Both the position numbers and the translations under genes were made by a program. From Dendrophyllia cribrosa (Eukaryota; Cnidaria; Anthozoa; Scleractinia; Dendrophylliidae), in assembly GCA_024195265.1 (NCBI GenBank), contig JAJLRJ010000002.1:14488254-14552253 (forward strand): a stretch of DNA of 64,000 nucleotides. Reading direction: 5' to 3'. Positions 1 through 29,047 of this stretch are shown piece by piece. How positions within the stretch are numbered: position 1 is the stretch's first letter; each line of letters opens with the position of its first letter. Below the pieces are notes generated by a model, which saw only the letters and a program-made list of their open reading frames with translations, had not been told where the DNA came from and searched no databases.

Positions 1-2617
1 TAGAGGAGAGGGAAGATGGTGCATGTCTGGTCTTCTCAAATAGTAGTGCAATATATTTTAAAAGTGCAATATATTTTAAAAGTGCTTCCCCCACCGCATC
101 TACCACCAGTTTTTTCGGGTCACCCATTCGATGGCACCTTAATGCAGCCAATAGGTGAGACCACTCTCACAGCAGAAAGAAAAGGCAGACGTCTAGACCC
201 GAAATTTCAAGTTGTTAACAGCTCTACAAGCCCCTTCTTTCAGCCGAGACGTGTGAGCAGTTAGGACTTCTCAAGGTGGAGATAGATCCTGACGAGTCCA
301 TTCATGTTGTGAAAAGCAGTAACCTGACCAGAGAGCAGATTTTGACCGACTACCGAGATGTCTTTGAAGGGCTAGGCAATATCGGGGACACATCTATCAT
401 CACTGACCCCAATGTCAGGCCAGTGCAACACTCTCCACGTCGAGTGCCATTCGCCCTACGAGAAAAAGTCAAAGCTAAACTTAATGACTTGGAAAGGAAA
501 GAAATTGTGGAGAAGGTCTCGATGCCGACTGAGTGGATTAGCAGTATGGTTGTGGTAGCCACACCAAACAAGATTAGAATATGCCTGGGTCCTAAAGACC
601 TTAACAAGGCAATCGTCCGCCCGAAATACCAAATTCCCATTATGGAGGAATTGTTACCCAAGCTGAGCAAAGCAAAGGTGTTCAGTAATTGGATGCTAAA
701 GATGGGTTTTACCAGGTAAAATTAGATGAGAGCAGCAGTCTGAAGACCATATTCTGGATGCCATTTGGGCGATACAAGTACCTGAGATTACCTTTCGGCA
801 TCAACTTAGCCCCCGAAGAATTTGAATCCAAATTATAAGAGCTTAGTGGTCTTCCTGGTGTAGAGATCATTAGAGATGACATACTGGTGATGGGCTATGG
901 TGAGAATGAAGAGGAAGCAAATCAAAACCATGATGAGAATCTTATTCGTCTGCTAGAACAAGCTCGTAAAGCTAATCTTCGTTTAAATAGTAGCAAGATG
1001 AACCTCAGAAAGCCTAAAGTTCGATTCATGGGACATTTGATTACCAAAGATGGGTTACAGCCAGACCCCGACAAGGTCAAAGCAGTCAAAGAAATGCCAA
1101 AGCCTACTTCAAAGAAGGAACTGTTGAGCCTCCTAGGTTTCGTTAATTTCTTATCAAAGTTCCTGGCAAGGTTATCAGAAGTTGCACAGCCACTGAGAGA
1201 AATGACCGCAAAGGAAGCGAAATTTGTTTGGTCTCAGCAGCATGAGGCAGCATTCCAGGAAGTGCGAGAGCTTGTAATCAAACACCCGGACTCAAATATT
1301 ATGATCAGCAAGAAGAAGTCGCAGTCCAATGTGATGCAAGCGAATATGGGCTAGGAGCAGCTTTGTTGCAAAATGGTAAGCCGGCCGGTTGCTTTTGCCT
1401 CAAGGACCCTATCTCAGACCGAGAGACAATATTCTCAGATAGAGAAAGAATGTCTGGCCGTTGTATTCGCCTGCGAAAGATGTGGTCAATATCTTGCTGG
1501 TCGAGAAAAGATTCTGGTGGCATCAGACCACAAGCCCTTGCAGACCATTTTTCAAAAGTCTGTCCTGTCTGCGCCATGTCGATTACAGAGAATGCTGTTG
1601 AAACTTCAGCGCTATAACCTAGAGGTCAAATATAAGCCTGGAGCACAGATGTATGTTGCCGACCATTTGTCTAGAGCCGCACTTACAGCCAAGACGGAAA
1701 CGCAAGAAAACTTTCAAGTTTTTGCTCTAGAAGTGGAAACACTTACTCAAGTGAATGAACTTAAGGACACCACCTCACATGGCGTGTTACAAGTCCTTAA
1801 AGAACAATTCGGTAGACATGGGATCCCGGTCGACACTGTAGCTTCAGACAATGGACCTCAGTTCAGCAGCCAATTTCATGAGTTTTCACTCAGCTGGGAG
1901 TTTAAACATGTCACATCTTCGCCACACTACCCTAAGTCTAATGGTAAGGCCGAGTCTTCAGTGAAGAATGTGAAACAGCTGTTCAAGAAAGCTGAACGTG
2001 ATAACAAAGACCCCTGGCTAGCTCTATTAGATTACAGGAACACTCCCACCGAAGGTGTAGGAACCAGCCCAGTGCAGAGGCTTATGTCTCGCAGAACGCG
2101 AACTCTCTTGCCCACCGCATCAAGTCTCTTGCATCCACAAGTGAGTCCAAATCCTACAGAAAGGCTCGAATTGAAAAGGCAAAAGGCCAAGTTTTACCAT
2201 GATCTTCATGTGAAACAGCTACCTGAATTGGAAATTGGACAGGAAGTAAGAGTTATACCCCTCCAAAAGAATCAAGCATGGAAGCAAGGTACCTGTGTTG
2301 ATAAGCTTTCCAACAGGTCATACTTAGTTCAAACAGGCGACAAGACATTAAGAAGAAACAGGCAGTTTCTTAAACCTGCAGCAGAACCCTCAGCAAAAGA
2401 CAAGCAAAGCACCATTGCTGACTCACCTGATCCTGAATTGGTAAACCATAAGGAGGTACCAAGCAAACCTGTGTTGCCTGCTGAGACTACTACGCCTGCA
2501 AAAATTTCCACAAGTGCGACCCCTGCCAAAGAGACAAAGGTTCCAGTGCCAGGAACTCAAAAGACAAGGACCCGGAGTGTTCATCTGCCGACAGGATTTA
2601 AAGACTTTGGACACTGA
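1..2617 (+). pseudogene. Ty3/gypsy retrotransposon pol fragment, broken
   Basis: Remnant of a Ty3/gypsy polyprotein cut by the left window edge. In order I see the end of a protease-like region (about 60-260), reverse transcriptase (about 280-1150), RNase H (about 1310-1680) and part of integrase (about 1780-2600). The RT core retains FGRYKYLRLPFGINLAPEEF; the catalytic box reads IRDDI instead of the usual YVDD. RNase H shows DASEYGLGAALLQNG and the TLSQTERQYSQIEKE stretch. Integrase keeps SDNGPQF and the chromodomain-like basic tail. The reading frame shifts near 235, 700 and 1300 and has a stop near 836. The zinc-binding part and first catalytic Asp of integrase are missing because the linker jumps directly into the core near 1775. 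It is therefore a dead copy. Gag and the 5' LTR are not in the window. Confidence 0.9.
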
Positions 2618-2777
2618 GATGAGACATTAAGTTTATACACGGACTTTGAACAGTTTAATATTGTTTTCGAGAAGTTAAAGAACAGAGCATTTTTTGTTCA
2701 GAACATGTTATGTGAAAAAAAATTGCTTGCCTAAGTTTTTGCAAAGTTCTTGTTTGTTTCTTTTAAAGAAAGGGAGA

Positions 2778-3097
2778 TGTTACGTATATGGTTTGTTTTT
2801 ACCATATCTGGCATTGTACTTGTGTATGTACATTTCATAGTATCTTACATGAAGTATGATTAAACGAGTTGAGTTGAATCAAAATGGTGTCGCGTTGTGC
2901 CATCGCAAACAAAATGAGCTGCTTGCGGGTCGCCGCCGTTTGATAATATAGTTTGCTTGCAGTGCATGCCAGGAAGATGGTAATATCCTCCTTTCCATCC
3001 ACCCAAGAAATCTCGATTCTTCACGCCGGCGAAATCACGTGATAGGTGACCACAGGAACCCCAAGATTAGGACTGCGTTCTCCTATCGTCGAACGCA
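2778..3097 (+). repeat. Probable 3' LTR of the gypsy element
   Basis: A purine-rich tract (AAAGAAAGGGAGA, ending 2777) is directly followed by TGTTACG, the usual polypurine-tract/LTR junction of Ty3/gypsy elements. A CA end at 3097 falls about where similarity to the copy 2 ephrin intron begins, so 2778-3097 is the best guess; a second CA at 3125 is possible. No 5' LTR is available to confirm the ends or a target duplication. Confidence 0.55.
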
Positions 3098-4271
3098 ATA
3101 AAAGTATCCTGTGCAGCTAACGCCAAAAATACTTTTTAGTCATTTGTTTAAGTCCCCCAAAATGGCGTATAATACAATTTGACCTTGTGCATGTTGTGGT
3201 CCAAGATATTACATCTGGGTTTTATTGTCAGCAGCCTGCATAATAAATATTTTTGTCATTCCCATAATTGGGTCACCATTCCACATCGACCTTACTATTT
3301 TTTTAATAGTTCTTGTTTGGTTTTTATTCTACAACTCAATCTCTTCAACTCCATCATTGTTTTTCAGTAATTTTAATTCTACAAACGTTGTGTAAGGTGG
3401 AACCAGTATCCCATTTTTGCCTTGTTGTTTTCAACTTCTCCGGACACTAAAGTCACTAAAATCAAAGTCTTTCAATATCCTAACCCTGATTCATAAAAGC
3501 CGTATTGATCTGTCATCATGTAAACAGGTTAAATTGTGCGGAACATCGCAATACGTGTAACTCCTTTTTGTTATTTACATCAGTAGAATCAACTCTTATA
3601 TTTTTGTGACTTGTGTGATTTAATCCATTTAGTAACACATTCATGTGTACAAACTACTAAGAATTTTACCAAAAAACTAAACTCAAGCTCTAAACAAATT
3701 TGACCTAACGTTATTGTCCTAAAATCTTTCATCATTTTAGATGCCTGCAGTACAGAATTTAACTGTATCAATCAATGTAAATGGTTAAATTGGGTGGAAC
3801 ATCATAATGACTCTTTTTTAATGAATATACAATGACTACTACCAAAATAAAATTTCTGTTAAATGAGCAAGAGTGCAAATTCGTTTCGGGTTCATACCAA
3901 CAATGACGCTGTACTTTGTTTTTGTACTGTTTCCTGTTACATGCATTTCATGAGCTTGGATCCAACCTTTGCGTGTAAATTAATTACTCACATGTAACAT
4001 GCGCATAAATTGCATGCAATATAGCACTGCGTCTGTACATGCATGAAACTTGCATGTAGTGCTGCAATAGCTGTGGCCTGTACTGTATTTGGCCTGAGTC
4101 ATATAATTATTATGTAATTTCTATGGTACTGGTTTAATTTCCTAAGAATTTGAAACAAAACTGAACTGAATATATGAACTTGAGATTCATAACGTAAACT
4201 CTGAAATCAAATATTGATTTGTCGTCATGTGATGCAGAATACTGAAAATTTTTAATTTCAATCTTTTTCAG

Positions 4272-21130
<16,859 letters not shown>

Positions 21131-21214
21131 ATGAAAATGAATTGTCGAATGGTCCATCCCCAGATGGCAACATTGTCTTCCAGAATAATACTAAAGATGT
21201 GTTTTATGATAAAG

Positions 21215-21400
21215 GCACTATTGGATGGAATCCTGTGAATTAGCCTGTGACTGGTAAATACCCTGTGAAAAAAACTGTGAACTAAATTTTGCAAGCAAAT
21301 GCAAAATTTATGACCCTGTGAAAAAACCTGTGAAAAAAAATTAGCCTGTGAAAAACCCTGTGAAAAAAACTGTGAGCAAAATTTGCAGGGAATCTCTTTT
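21215..21400. repeat. CCTGTGAAAAA-type repeat cluster, left
   Basis: Repeated CCTGTGAAAAAAACTGTGA words and a GCAAAATTTGCAGGGAATC block directly after the ephrin copy 1 tail. The same block recurs in the same orientation at 27770-27960 on the far side of the OTU region, and parts recur in inverse orientation at 30720-30840. Confidence 0.6.
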
Positions 21401-24110
21401 TATCTCCTGTACTGAGTTAATGTTTAACTTACAGGAGTATATTGCGGTCTAACCTGCATTCTTTGTCGATCCATGGGTGCATTTTTCTTGCATTTTTCGC
21501 ATTTTTGTTAGCATAATTTTTCGCATTTTTGTTAGACACTATTAATAGACTTTTTAGTGAATCTGTGGGGACATTCTTGTTGCATTTTTCGGATTTTTGT
21601 TAGCCGAATTTTTCGCATTTTTGTTAGATACTATCAATAGAACACAAGAGTCGAGTAGCATATTTTTTGAAAGCAGTTAAGCGAGTGCAGGTTTGTGGCG
21701 TGATGAAGCGATATATTTATAGTTGATTTAGTTAACTGAGATTTTAGAGAACGTTGGAAGAGAGAGCAATTTATTTGGCGATATTTTAGTTTGTAGAGGT
21801 CTGAGAAGTATTGAGAAAGGGAAGGGTTTTAAAAGAGTTTGTGAAGGGTTTGAAAAGCTCTGAAAGCTTTAATGTAAAATGTGAGGAGCATGAAAATGTC
21901 CGATGTTTTTTAAGTTAATTAATGTATATATTGATGATATCTGTCTACTTTTACTAATAGAATATTGTAAATTTTTGCAGATGTACATGTCATGTGAAGC
22001 GAATAAATTCTCTAAGTTCAGATTTGGTTGGTTTCGGAAATCTCATAATATTAAGTATATATCGTGACTGTGTTCACTAAGCAGATGGTTTAAAAAGAGT
22101 ACCAATAAAATTAATGCATTTGTTATATGAAACTTGTATAAACAAGCATTTCAAGTGTTTTTTGTTAGAAAGCAGTGTTATATCATCTGTTTTGCAGTAA
22201 AATGCAATTAACAAGTGATTGACGATTGATATGTTTGTTAACATAAGCAACTGGTAATGTTCTTTCTAATGCAAAACATTTTCATTGTTCCATATTCTGA
22301 ATGTTTAGAAATTTTTTAGATATAATTAAGGTGTTTGCGCTTTTGTAACTGAAAAGTGGGATGATTTAAATACCACGTTGTGGAATGGTTTTTTTAGCGA
22401 CATCTCAACTTGCCACTTTTTACTAATCGGAAAAGCACAGATTTCTTTACTAGCAACAGAAATATCAGGGTAACCTGCGGTCAGGCGCTCTTTTTTTTTT
22501 GGAGCGCGAACGCGCGAAAGTCATATCAGGGCGGCAAGGCGGCAAATGGCAAAGTATGGTAAGTACCAAATGTAAACAAAAAGCAACGTGATATCTGATT
22601 TTCAGTTTTGACAGTTTTCTGATACGAGTATTGTTCTTTTTACGTCGCAATTGAGTATTTAGATTAGGTTGCGTGGTTTATTGAGTTGCTCTTTTGCACG
22701 CAATTATATGAATAGGTAGTGTGAACAGCGGGCATGTAAGTTTGCGATACTTTGAGTTTGTTGATGAAATGGCGATATGTAATCATTCACATGTGCTATG
22801 GAACAGTATCATCGCTAGAAAAGTCAAATCAAAGTGGGTGGCCGAGATAATTTGTGACTCACTGGACTGCATTAAGATTGTATTGTTTTTAAGTGTATGC
22901 GATTAGTCGGCTGAAATATGAATTGTCTTAATGTCGGACAATATGTTACAAAGGCTCGGGTGAGGGGAAAAAAAGTGCCTTTTTTCCTAGTAAAAAAGAG
23001 CAAACAGAGACCCTCCACAGTAAAGAAAATTGCTTCAATCTCGGACGGAATAAAAAGAGAAATAACACCTCCCCTCTCCCCGATTCAGTAATGGATTCGC
23101 GCGAAAACCAAAACGCGCCATTTTCCCATTACTGAACCCCAGTTTTGCAACGGTTGTTTTGCTCGTGTCCCTCCCCGACGAGAGGGTTTTAAAACAAACG
23201 GCCTGGCTGCTAAGCCAAGCCAACGGGCGCCCGTAACCCGCCCGTAACACGCTTTTATGTCCCACCATCCAAGGACTAGAGAGCATTGAATATTCTGGTT
23301 GTATTTATCGTCTTTATGAGGCGATGACTGCGGTTTTTGGAGCTAAATGTGAGATGCATAGAAAGAAACGGGCTCGCTCTTTTAAACACACGCATGTTCG
23401 AAGTTATGAGGTGGATACTAGGTAATCTGAAAATCGCTTTTGTACTGGTGCAAGAGACAATTGATTTTGTGCATATCGTCGCGCACTGAGTGAGTTTGAG
23501 AGAGTAATGGCGTGGTAAAATCATTTTGTAAAATTCTAAAAACCGCCGGGAAATTGAAAGGTTTTTTGTCGACCGAACCTTGCAATCAAACTTTGCAAAG
23601 CTCTTATCAATATTATATTAATATAGGGGGCAGCTTCGGTATTTCTAAACATTTGAATTGTCGTAACTTTGAAAATTGTTTCGCTGTATTTTTTTAATGA
23701 GATTTATAATATCAAACAGAGGCCGAGAAATTCTAAGTGTCACAGTTTAAGTATTTTCTGGTCTTCAAGTCAAAGCAACAGACACGTTGTCTATCATCAT
23801 TACAATACAATAAACCGTGCGGTAAACAATTACCGTGCAATTTACTTAATTTACCGTTGTTCACAGCGACCTGTTGGAAATTTGTCTTCAGTTGTTTTAT
23901 GAGGTGTTGAGGGTAATAAATTAATCTCAGTTTAGCCGTTCATCGGTTCACAATCAAGTGTTGGAAATAACATACTAGTGTCAGAGATTTTCGAACGCCG
24001 GAAGGGAAGTAAGGCTGGGGCTAGTGATTTGGTGTCCGCTCTTTTGGGGCAAATGAGAGTTGGTTGCAAAATCTGATTTCGAGTTACCATGGAAATTTGA
24101 AAATGATGTA
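21401..24110. other. Intergenic stretch, no gene recognised
   Basis: Holds short repeats such as GCATTTTTCGCATTTTTGTTAG (about 21490-21630) and no frame I can assign. The short open frames at 22721-22906 and 23035-23697 show no recognisable domain. Confidence 0.4.
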
Positions 24111-24402
24111 TTACTGCGCCTTTCAATAACATGCGGAATTTGAAATTCAAATTTCCACCAACGCTTTCGTTTTACACTGCCTTCAATCATATTAGCTTAC
24201 CTCTCAGGAAACAGATCTTTCAATGAGTTCAAAAGGTCATGTCCGTGCATTATGATTGGTAGATTTCGATCCATTTTGTTTGTTTCTTTTTTTACATGGT
24301 CCGTTGGCTTTCGTATTAATTATGATTGACGGCAGGGAATAACGCAACCGTTGGTGGAGATTTTAATTTCAAATTCCGCATGTTATTGAAAGGCGCAGTA
24401 AT
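24111..24402. mobile_element. 292-bp TIR element
   Basis: Inverted ends of about 45 bp from TTACTGCGCCTTTCAATAAC to the matching GTTATTGAAAGGCGCAGTAA. It is non-coding. Confidence 0.8.
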
Positions 24403-24522
24403 TTGCGCGGATAGTATATATTTGGAAAAAGCTGTCAAAGTAAAAAGATCAAACAGTCATTTAATGTAAGTACTTTTGTTAATTTACTTAGTATTCAATT
24501 TAATCTCACTCTTTAGGATTTT

Positions 24523-24559
<37 letters not shown>

Positions 24560-24824
24560 AAAAATTTTTCAAGGTCAGGGAAAAGTCAGGGAATTTTGTT
24601 TGAATTTTGGTGAAGTCAAATGCCATGCGTTCAAAATCCCGTGAAAAACGTAAAGAGATCGAAAATGAAGAGAAGAATATTGATGGTCTGCAAAAGAAGC
24701 TGAAGCAAATGTAATAGTGGATGTGGCTTATTTGATAATTCCCCTAATGCAAAGTCAGTGAAAATTGTTTTGAAGTCAGGGAAAAGTCAAGGAATTTTTT
24801 ATGTTCTAATGAGTGGCAACCCTG
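24523..24824. mobile_element. 302-bp hAT-like MITE
   Basis: Ends CAGGGTTGCCAC and GTGGCAACCCTG form a TIR, with internal GTCAGGGAAAAGTCAGGG words. TIRs of the CAGGGTTGCC type are common in hAT MITEs. No clean 8-bp duplication is visible. Confidence 0.7.
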
Positions 24825-25138
24825 ATTTTTGTTAGTGGATTGAATGTACATGTCATATCGGATGGACAATGTGATTGAGTTTTGATAACAGTTTAGTTGT
24901 CATTATTGCTTTTGTATAGTTATGCCGGATATGGATGGAATGTTGTAACATCAGTTTTTTATTATGTGACGAATTGCCTTTTGGGGCGATATTTTGGTTT
25001 TCTGTAGAAATGCATTAATCTTTTTATTCTTGGGTGGGATAACTAAAATGTATGAAACGTTAAAGTTTGTATTAGCTATACGCTTGTACAACTTTGGTTG
25101 GTCTGTTATAGATAAAATCTGTTTGCAGAAGTTGTATA

Positions 25139-25746
25139 CAGTCGAACCCCTATTAAGCGGCCACCCTCGGGGAACTGGCCGCTTAATAGTTTAATAGGGG
25201 TTGGCCGCTTAATAGGGGTTAGTCAGAAATTAGCATAATGCGTGGTATAAACGTCACTTTAATTGAATACAACATAGTTGGAGGACTGTTGAACGTAATA
25301 CAGCCTGTGCTCGGACTGTAAATCCAAGTTCGTATTTTCAGTCTAATGGACAGTTATCGACGTTCAAATTTGACACGCTCTAAACTTTATCTATATGCTG
25401 ATTACCATATGTAGTTTATACAAATCAAAATATAGTACATTACTTGACAACAAAATCACGCCAAGATTCGTCGCTCTCTATTTCGGACTCTCATCTGTCA
25501 TCAGGTTATTCAAAACGATGCCAGGTACGTGTATTAAATTTTTGGTGGCCGCTTAATAGGGGTAAAAACAATCGAAAAATCCTCATCGGGACCGCCAAAA
25601 GGTGGCGCGGTCGCTTAATAGGGGTGGTCGCTTAATAGGAGTTTTATTTACAGTATTATACTGACAATAAATTCGGGACTTTGATAACTGGCCGCTTAAC
25701 AGGGGGTGGCCGCTTAATAGGTGGCCGCTTAATAGGGGTTCGACTG
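25139..25746. mobile_element. 608-bp TA-flanked MITE (pogo/Tigger-type ends)
   Basis: Left end CAGTCGAACCCCTATTAAGC and right end GGGGTTCGACTG are inverted and flanked by TA (25137-25138, 25747-25748). TGGCCGCTTAATAGGGG recurs several times inside both ends. CAGT-GAACC ends with TA duplication fit pogo/Tigger mobilisation. There is no transposase. Confidence 0.85.
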
Positions 25747-25910
25747 TAGTTATAAAAAAAGGTGTGTGTTATTATTAAACGAGAAATTTTATGACGGCAA
25801 ATGTTGGAAATGTCAGAACTGTTGGACAGATGATTTGCTGTATTTAAGACGTGTTGAAGAGGGTTTTCATAGGTCTAAGGTCTTGAAGCTTGTTTCTGTG
25901 TTTGTATACA

Positions 25911-26471
25911 GATAGGTAAAGTAAAAACATTTAAGAAAAAAGGATCTAGAAAAAATAGGAAAGAATCTAAGACAAAATGTTCAATACTTTTCAAATATTT
26001 GATTCAATGTCTGCTTAGAAATCGATTAAATGAGATAGGACTTCAACCACTTGATTGTGGTGGAGATGGCGATTGTTATTTTAGAAGTGTTAGTCATCAG
26101 TTGTTTGGTTCTTCAAGGAATCATTAAGAAGTACGTTTGGCTGGTGTTGCATATCTTAGAACTCATCCAGAGGAATTTATTGAGTTTGTGAATGGACAGT
26201 GTTGATTAGAATATTTGAATAATATGTCTAGGCAAGGTACTTGGTGTGATGGCCTTTAATACAAGGTGTTGCAGATGCTTATAATTTAAAAATTCACATC
26301 ATGGAATCTGCACAGGGTTTTTGTGAGACAACTATTATTGAACCACATGATATGCAGGAACCGTGTACTCCAATTTTTATTGTTCATATTGATGAGTATC
26401 ATTATGTGTCGACTGTTGCTGCTAGTACATGTACAAATTATGATAATGTGAGTATTCAATTATTGAACTAA
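25911..26471 (+). pseudogene. Degenerate OTU-family cysteine protease frame
   Basis: The frame shows the OTU catalytic block GGDGDCYFRSVSHQLFG (Cys codon at 26074-26076), then VRLAGVAYLRTHPEEFIEFV, EYLNNMSRQGTWCDG, DAYNLKIHIMESAQGF and the histidine block IDEYHYVST. This is the domain order of OTU deubiquitinase-like proteases. It is interrupted by stops at 26125 and near 26204 and by a frameshift near 26260, so it is not functional. OTU domains occur in some animal Helitron-type proteins and other mobile-element proteins; here no Rep or helicase part is seen, so the parent element is an inference. Confidence 0.75.
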
Positions 26472-26479
26472 TAAGAATA

Positions 26480-27692
26480 ATATAGTGATTAATTTTTTAG
26501 CATAAGTGAAACGAGGGGTGATTCCCTTGGAACTTTGCAGCACTCAACAACAGATATTTTCACTGATAAATTTTCAGATAAAGTGTACATGAAGAGAAAT
26601 AAGTACATGGAGTAGAAACAGAGCTAAAGAGAAAAAGGAGAAGTCTTAATTAATTAAAAAAACACCGCTGATAATTCTAAGTTAATTAAAACAAAAAGAA
26701 TTGATCAAAAAGTCGATTTTACAACATGCAGTAATTGTGATAGTGTGAGTGAAGTATTTAATTCTTGCACTAATAACCAGAGGCGTAGCCAGGACTTTCT
26801 CAGAGGTACGCACAATCAATTTTCTCACACTTTCCCTACCTTATCCTCCCACCCTCAAGTCCCAAATCTTTCTCCTTTTTTTTCGACTTTTTCAGGTACG
26901 CACGTGCGTATACGTGCGTACAGGTAGCTATGCTCCTGATAACAATAGTGATAAATTTGTGAGCACAAATGAAACAAAGGGCGATTGTTTTGGAATTTTA
27001 GAGCAGTCAACAACAGATATTTTCAGTGATAAATTTGCAGATAAAGTGAGTTATAATAAGTACATGTATGAGTTTATGAAAACAAAAAGAGCTAAAGAGA
27101 GAGAAGAGAGGTCTGAATTAATTAAAAGAAAAAGAATTGAAGAAACAGTTGATTTGATTAAGGGAAAAACGATGATAAATTGTCAGATAAAGTGAAAAGA
27201 AATAAGTACTTGTCAGAGTTGATGAACAGAAAAAGACTTAAACAGAGAAAACGGAAGTCTGAATTAGTTAACAGAAAAAAAGGTGAACATTGTGAATTAA
27301 TTAAAAAAAAGAATTGAACAAAAAGTTGACTTGATTAAAAGGAAAAGAGCTAAAATTAAGAGAAAAATGGAGGAAACGCAAAAAAAAGTCAGAGTTAATG
27401 AAAAAGAAAAGTGGTAAAGAAACAGAATGTAATTTAAAGAAGAAACAAACAGTAAAGAACTTTGCAGCTAGGAAAATAAGAATGGACAAACCGCAGCTTG
27501 TTAGAGATGTCGAAAGACGTTCATCTCGTAAAAGGAAACAAAGTAATTCTGAAAACTGATGTAAAGAAAATTCAAAGAGAATCTGTAAAGAAAAGAAGAA
27601 AAAGTAATAGTTGTAAAATATTGAAATTAATAAAGGGTTTTCTGTCAAGTATAGAGTGTGGTCCAAAATATATTTGTACATGTTGTGATTAA
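26480..27692 (+). pseudogene. Lys/Arg-rich repeated coding remnant downstream of OTU
   Basis: After the OTU frame, repeated blocks (STTDIFSDKFADKV, then YNKYMYEFMKTKRAKEREER, SELIKRKRIEE and similar) occur two to three times with decay, giving strongly basic, probably coiled segments. Frames change several times. A 158-bp MITE sits inside (26778-26935). With the OTU frame it seems to be one decayed mobile-element protein. No function can be assigned. Confidence 0.55.
26778..26935. mobile_element. 158-bp hAT-like MITE inside the basic-repeat frame
   Basis: Left end CAGAGGCGTAGCCAGG resembles hAT termini; the right end reads GTAGCTATGCTC. Flanks CTAATAAC (26770-26777) and CTGATAAC (26936-26943) are a possible 8-bp target duplication with one change. 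Coding similarity continues on both sides, which supports insertion. Confidence 0.65.
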
Positions 27693-27749
27693 TTGTCGTA
27701 CAAATCATCAGTCAAATCATCACCAGTGCATCATGGGAAAAACTTACAG

Positions 27750-27962
27750 GAGATAGCCTGACGGGTACTTTGATTAAAACCTGTGAAAATCCCTATGAAA
27801 AAAACCTGCGAGTAAAATTTGCAGGAAATCCCCTTTTAAAACCTGTGAAAAAAAAAAACCGTGAACAAAATTAGGCTGTGACAAAACCTGTAAAAAAAAG
27901 GTTAAATTCGCTGAAACCAAACATGTGAAAAAAACATGTGAATTATAGCCTGTGACCACATG
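27750..27962. repeat. CCTGTGAAAAA-type repeat cluster, right
   Basis: Same words and same orientation as 21215-21400, including GTAAAATTTGCAGGAAATC. The two clusters bracket the OTU-containing region. Confidence 0.6.
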
Positions 27963-28323
27963 ATTTTACCTCAAATAATATACAAATGACCAAAAACATA
28001 AATATTACATACATTTGGCTGGGAATATTCCACTGTTTGTGAATATACACTTCAATTTCAATAAAACCTTGATTGTGTAGTTGTATAATACTATTGCTTT
28101 GAACTCATAGATATTTAGTCATGTATTTCAAAAAATATACATGAAGCATTTTTTCATGTATTATTTTATTCTTTTTTCACTTGTTTCTTTAATAAGTATA
28201 AGGAGGTAAACAGATCTAGTAAATAAAAATTATCATAAGGCTTGTGTGAAAATTAAGTTTTGCAAACTGATCAAATTAATTAGCCACAAGCTTGCTACAA
28301 AAATAATTGAGGAGCTAGCTTAA

Positions 28324-29043
28324 CCCTATTCGGCCTGGGCTCTTTTTGAGTTCTTGAGCCTGGGGGGGGGGCACATTGTGCCCTCCCTTCGTAACTTCAA
28401 GAACATTAAGGCTATGACAATGAAACCTAGAGGGTACATAGTACGTCCAAAACTGTCTCCTTTGCACAATGGAACGATGACGTCATATGACGTAGTTATT
28501 AGGTAATTAGTTATACGGCCGCCATCTTGGATCCGCCATCTTGGATTTCTGAATTTTTTAAAAACCTCTTAAAAACCGTCCAAATTGACGCAAAATTAAT
28601 CAAAACCAATAAATAAACGATAAATGACGTAAAAATGCAAATGTTATACCAATAGACCCTTTTAATAAATACCAGAATGCATCACATTCCGCTATCGATG
28701 TCAAATGTATTCTTTTGAATTGCAAGAGAATTCAAAAGAATATGTTTGACGTCATTAGCGGAAAATGATGCATCGTGGTATTTATTAAAAGTGTCTATAA
28801 ACATTGTCTTTCTTCATTCAAAGGTATAAATATGCAAATTTCCAAAAACATGGCTGTCAAAATCTTGTTGCCATGGAAACGTCAAGTCACATGATCAAAA
28901 AATTGTCATATGAAATTGTTGCCAGATAAATTTTAGGAAAAGTCACAAAGTTTGATGGCGTTTGAATACATATTAAAGAAGTTATGAATGTTGAAAGTTA
29001 GCGCGGGCACTTTGTGCCCCCCCCCCCCCCAGGCCGAATAGGG
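28324..29043. mobile_element. 720-bp TTAA-flanked piggyBac-like MITE
   Basis: TIRs CCCTATTCGGCCTGGG and CCCAGGCCGAATAGGG, flanked by TTAA (28320-28323, 29044-29047). CCC-starting TIRs with TTAA are the piggyBac pattern. Non-coding; it contains a nested foldback element (28653-28797) and a C-run at the right end. Confidence 0.85.
28653..28797. mobile_element. 145-bp palindromic foldback MITE (copy a)
   Basis: Long hairpin from TAGACCCTTTTAATAAATAC to GTATTTATTAAAAGTGTCTA. The same family lies at 55443-55591. Confidence 0.88.
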
Positions 29044-29047
29044 TTAA

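Noticed and set aside
350..670. Minus-strand frame across the RT region
   Set aside because: Shadow of the gypsy pol frame.
1..2617. Animal retrovirus
   Set aside because: Domain features match Ty3/gypsy retrotransposons, and no envelope frame is present between integrase and the LTR.
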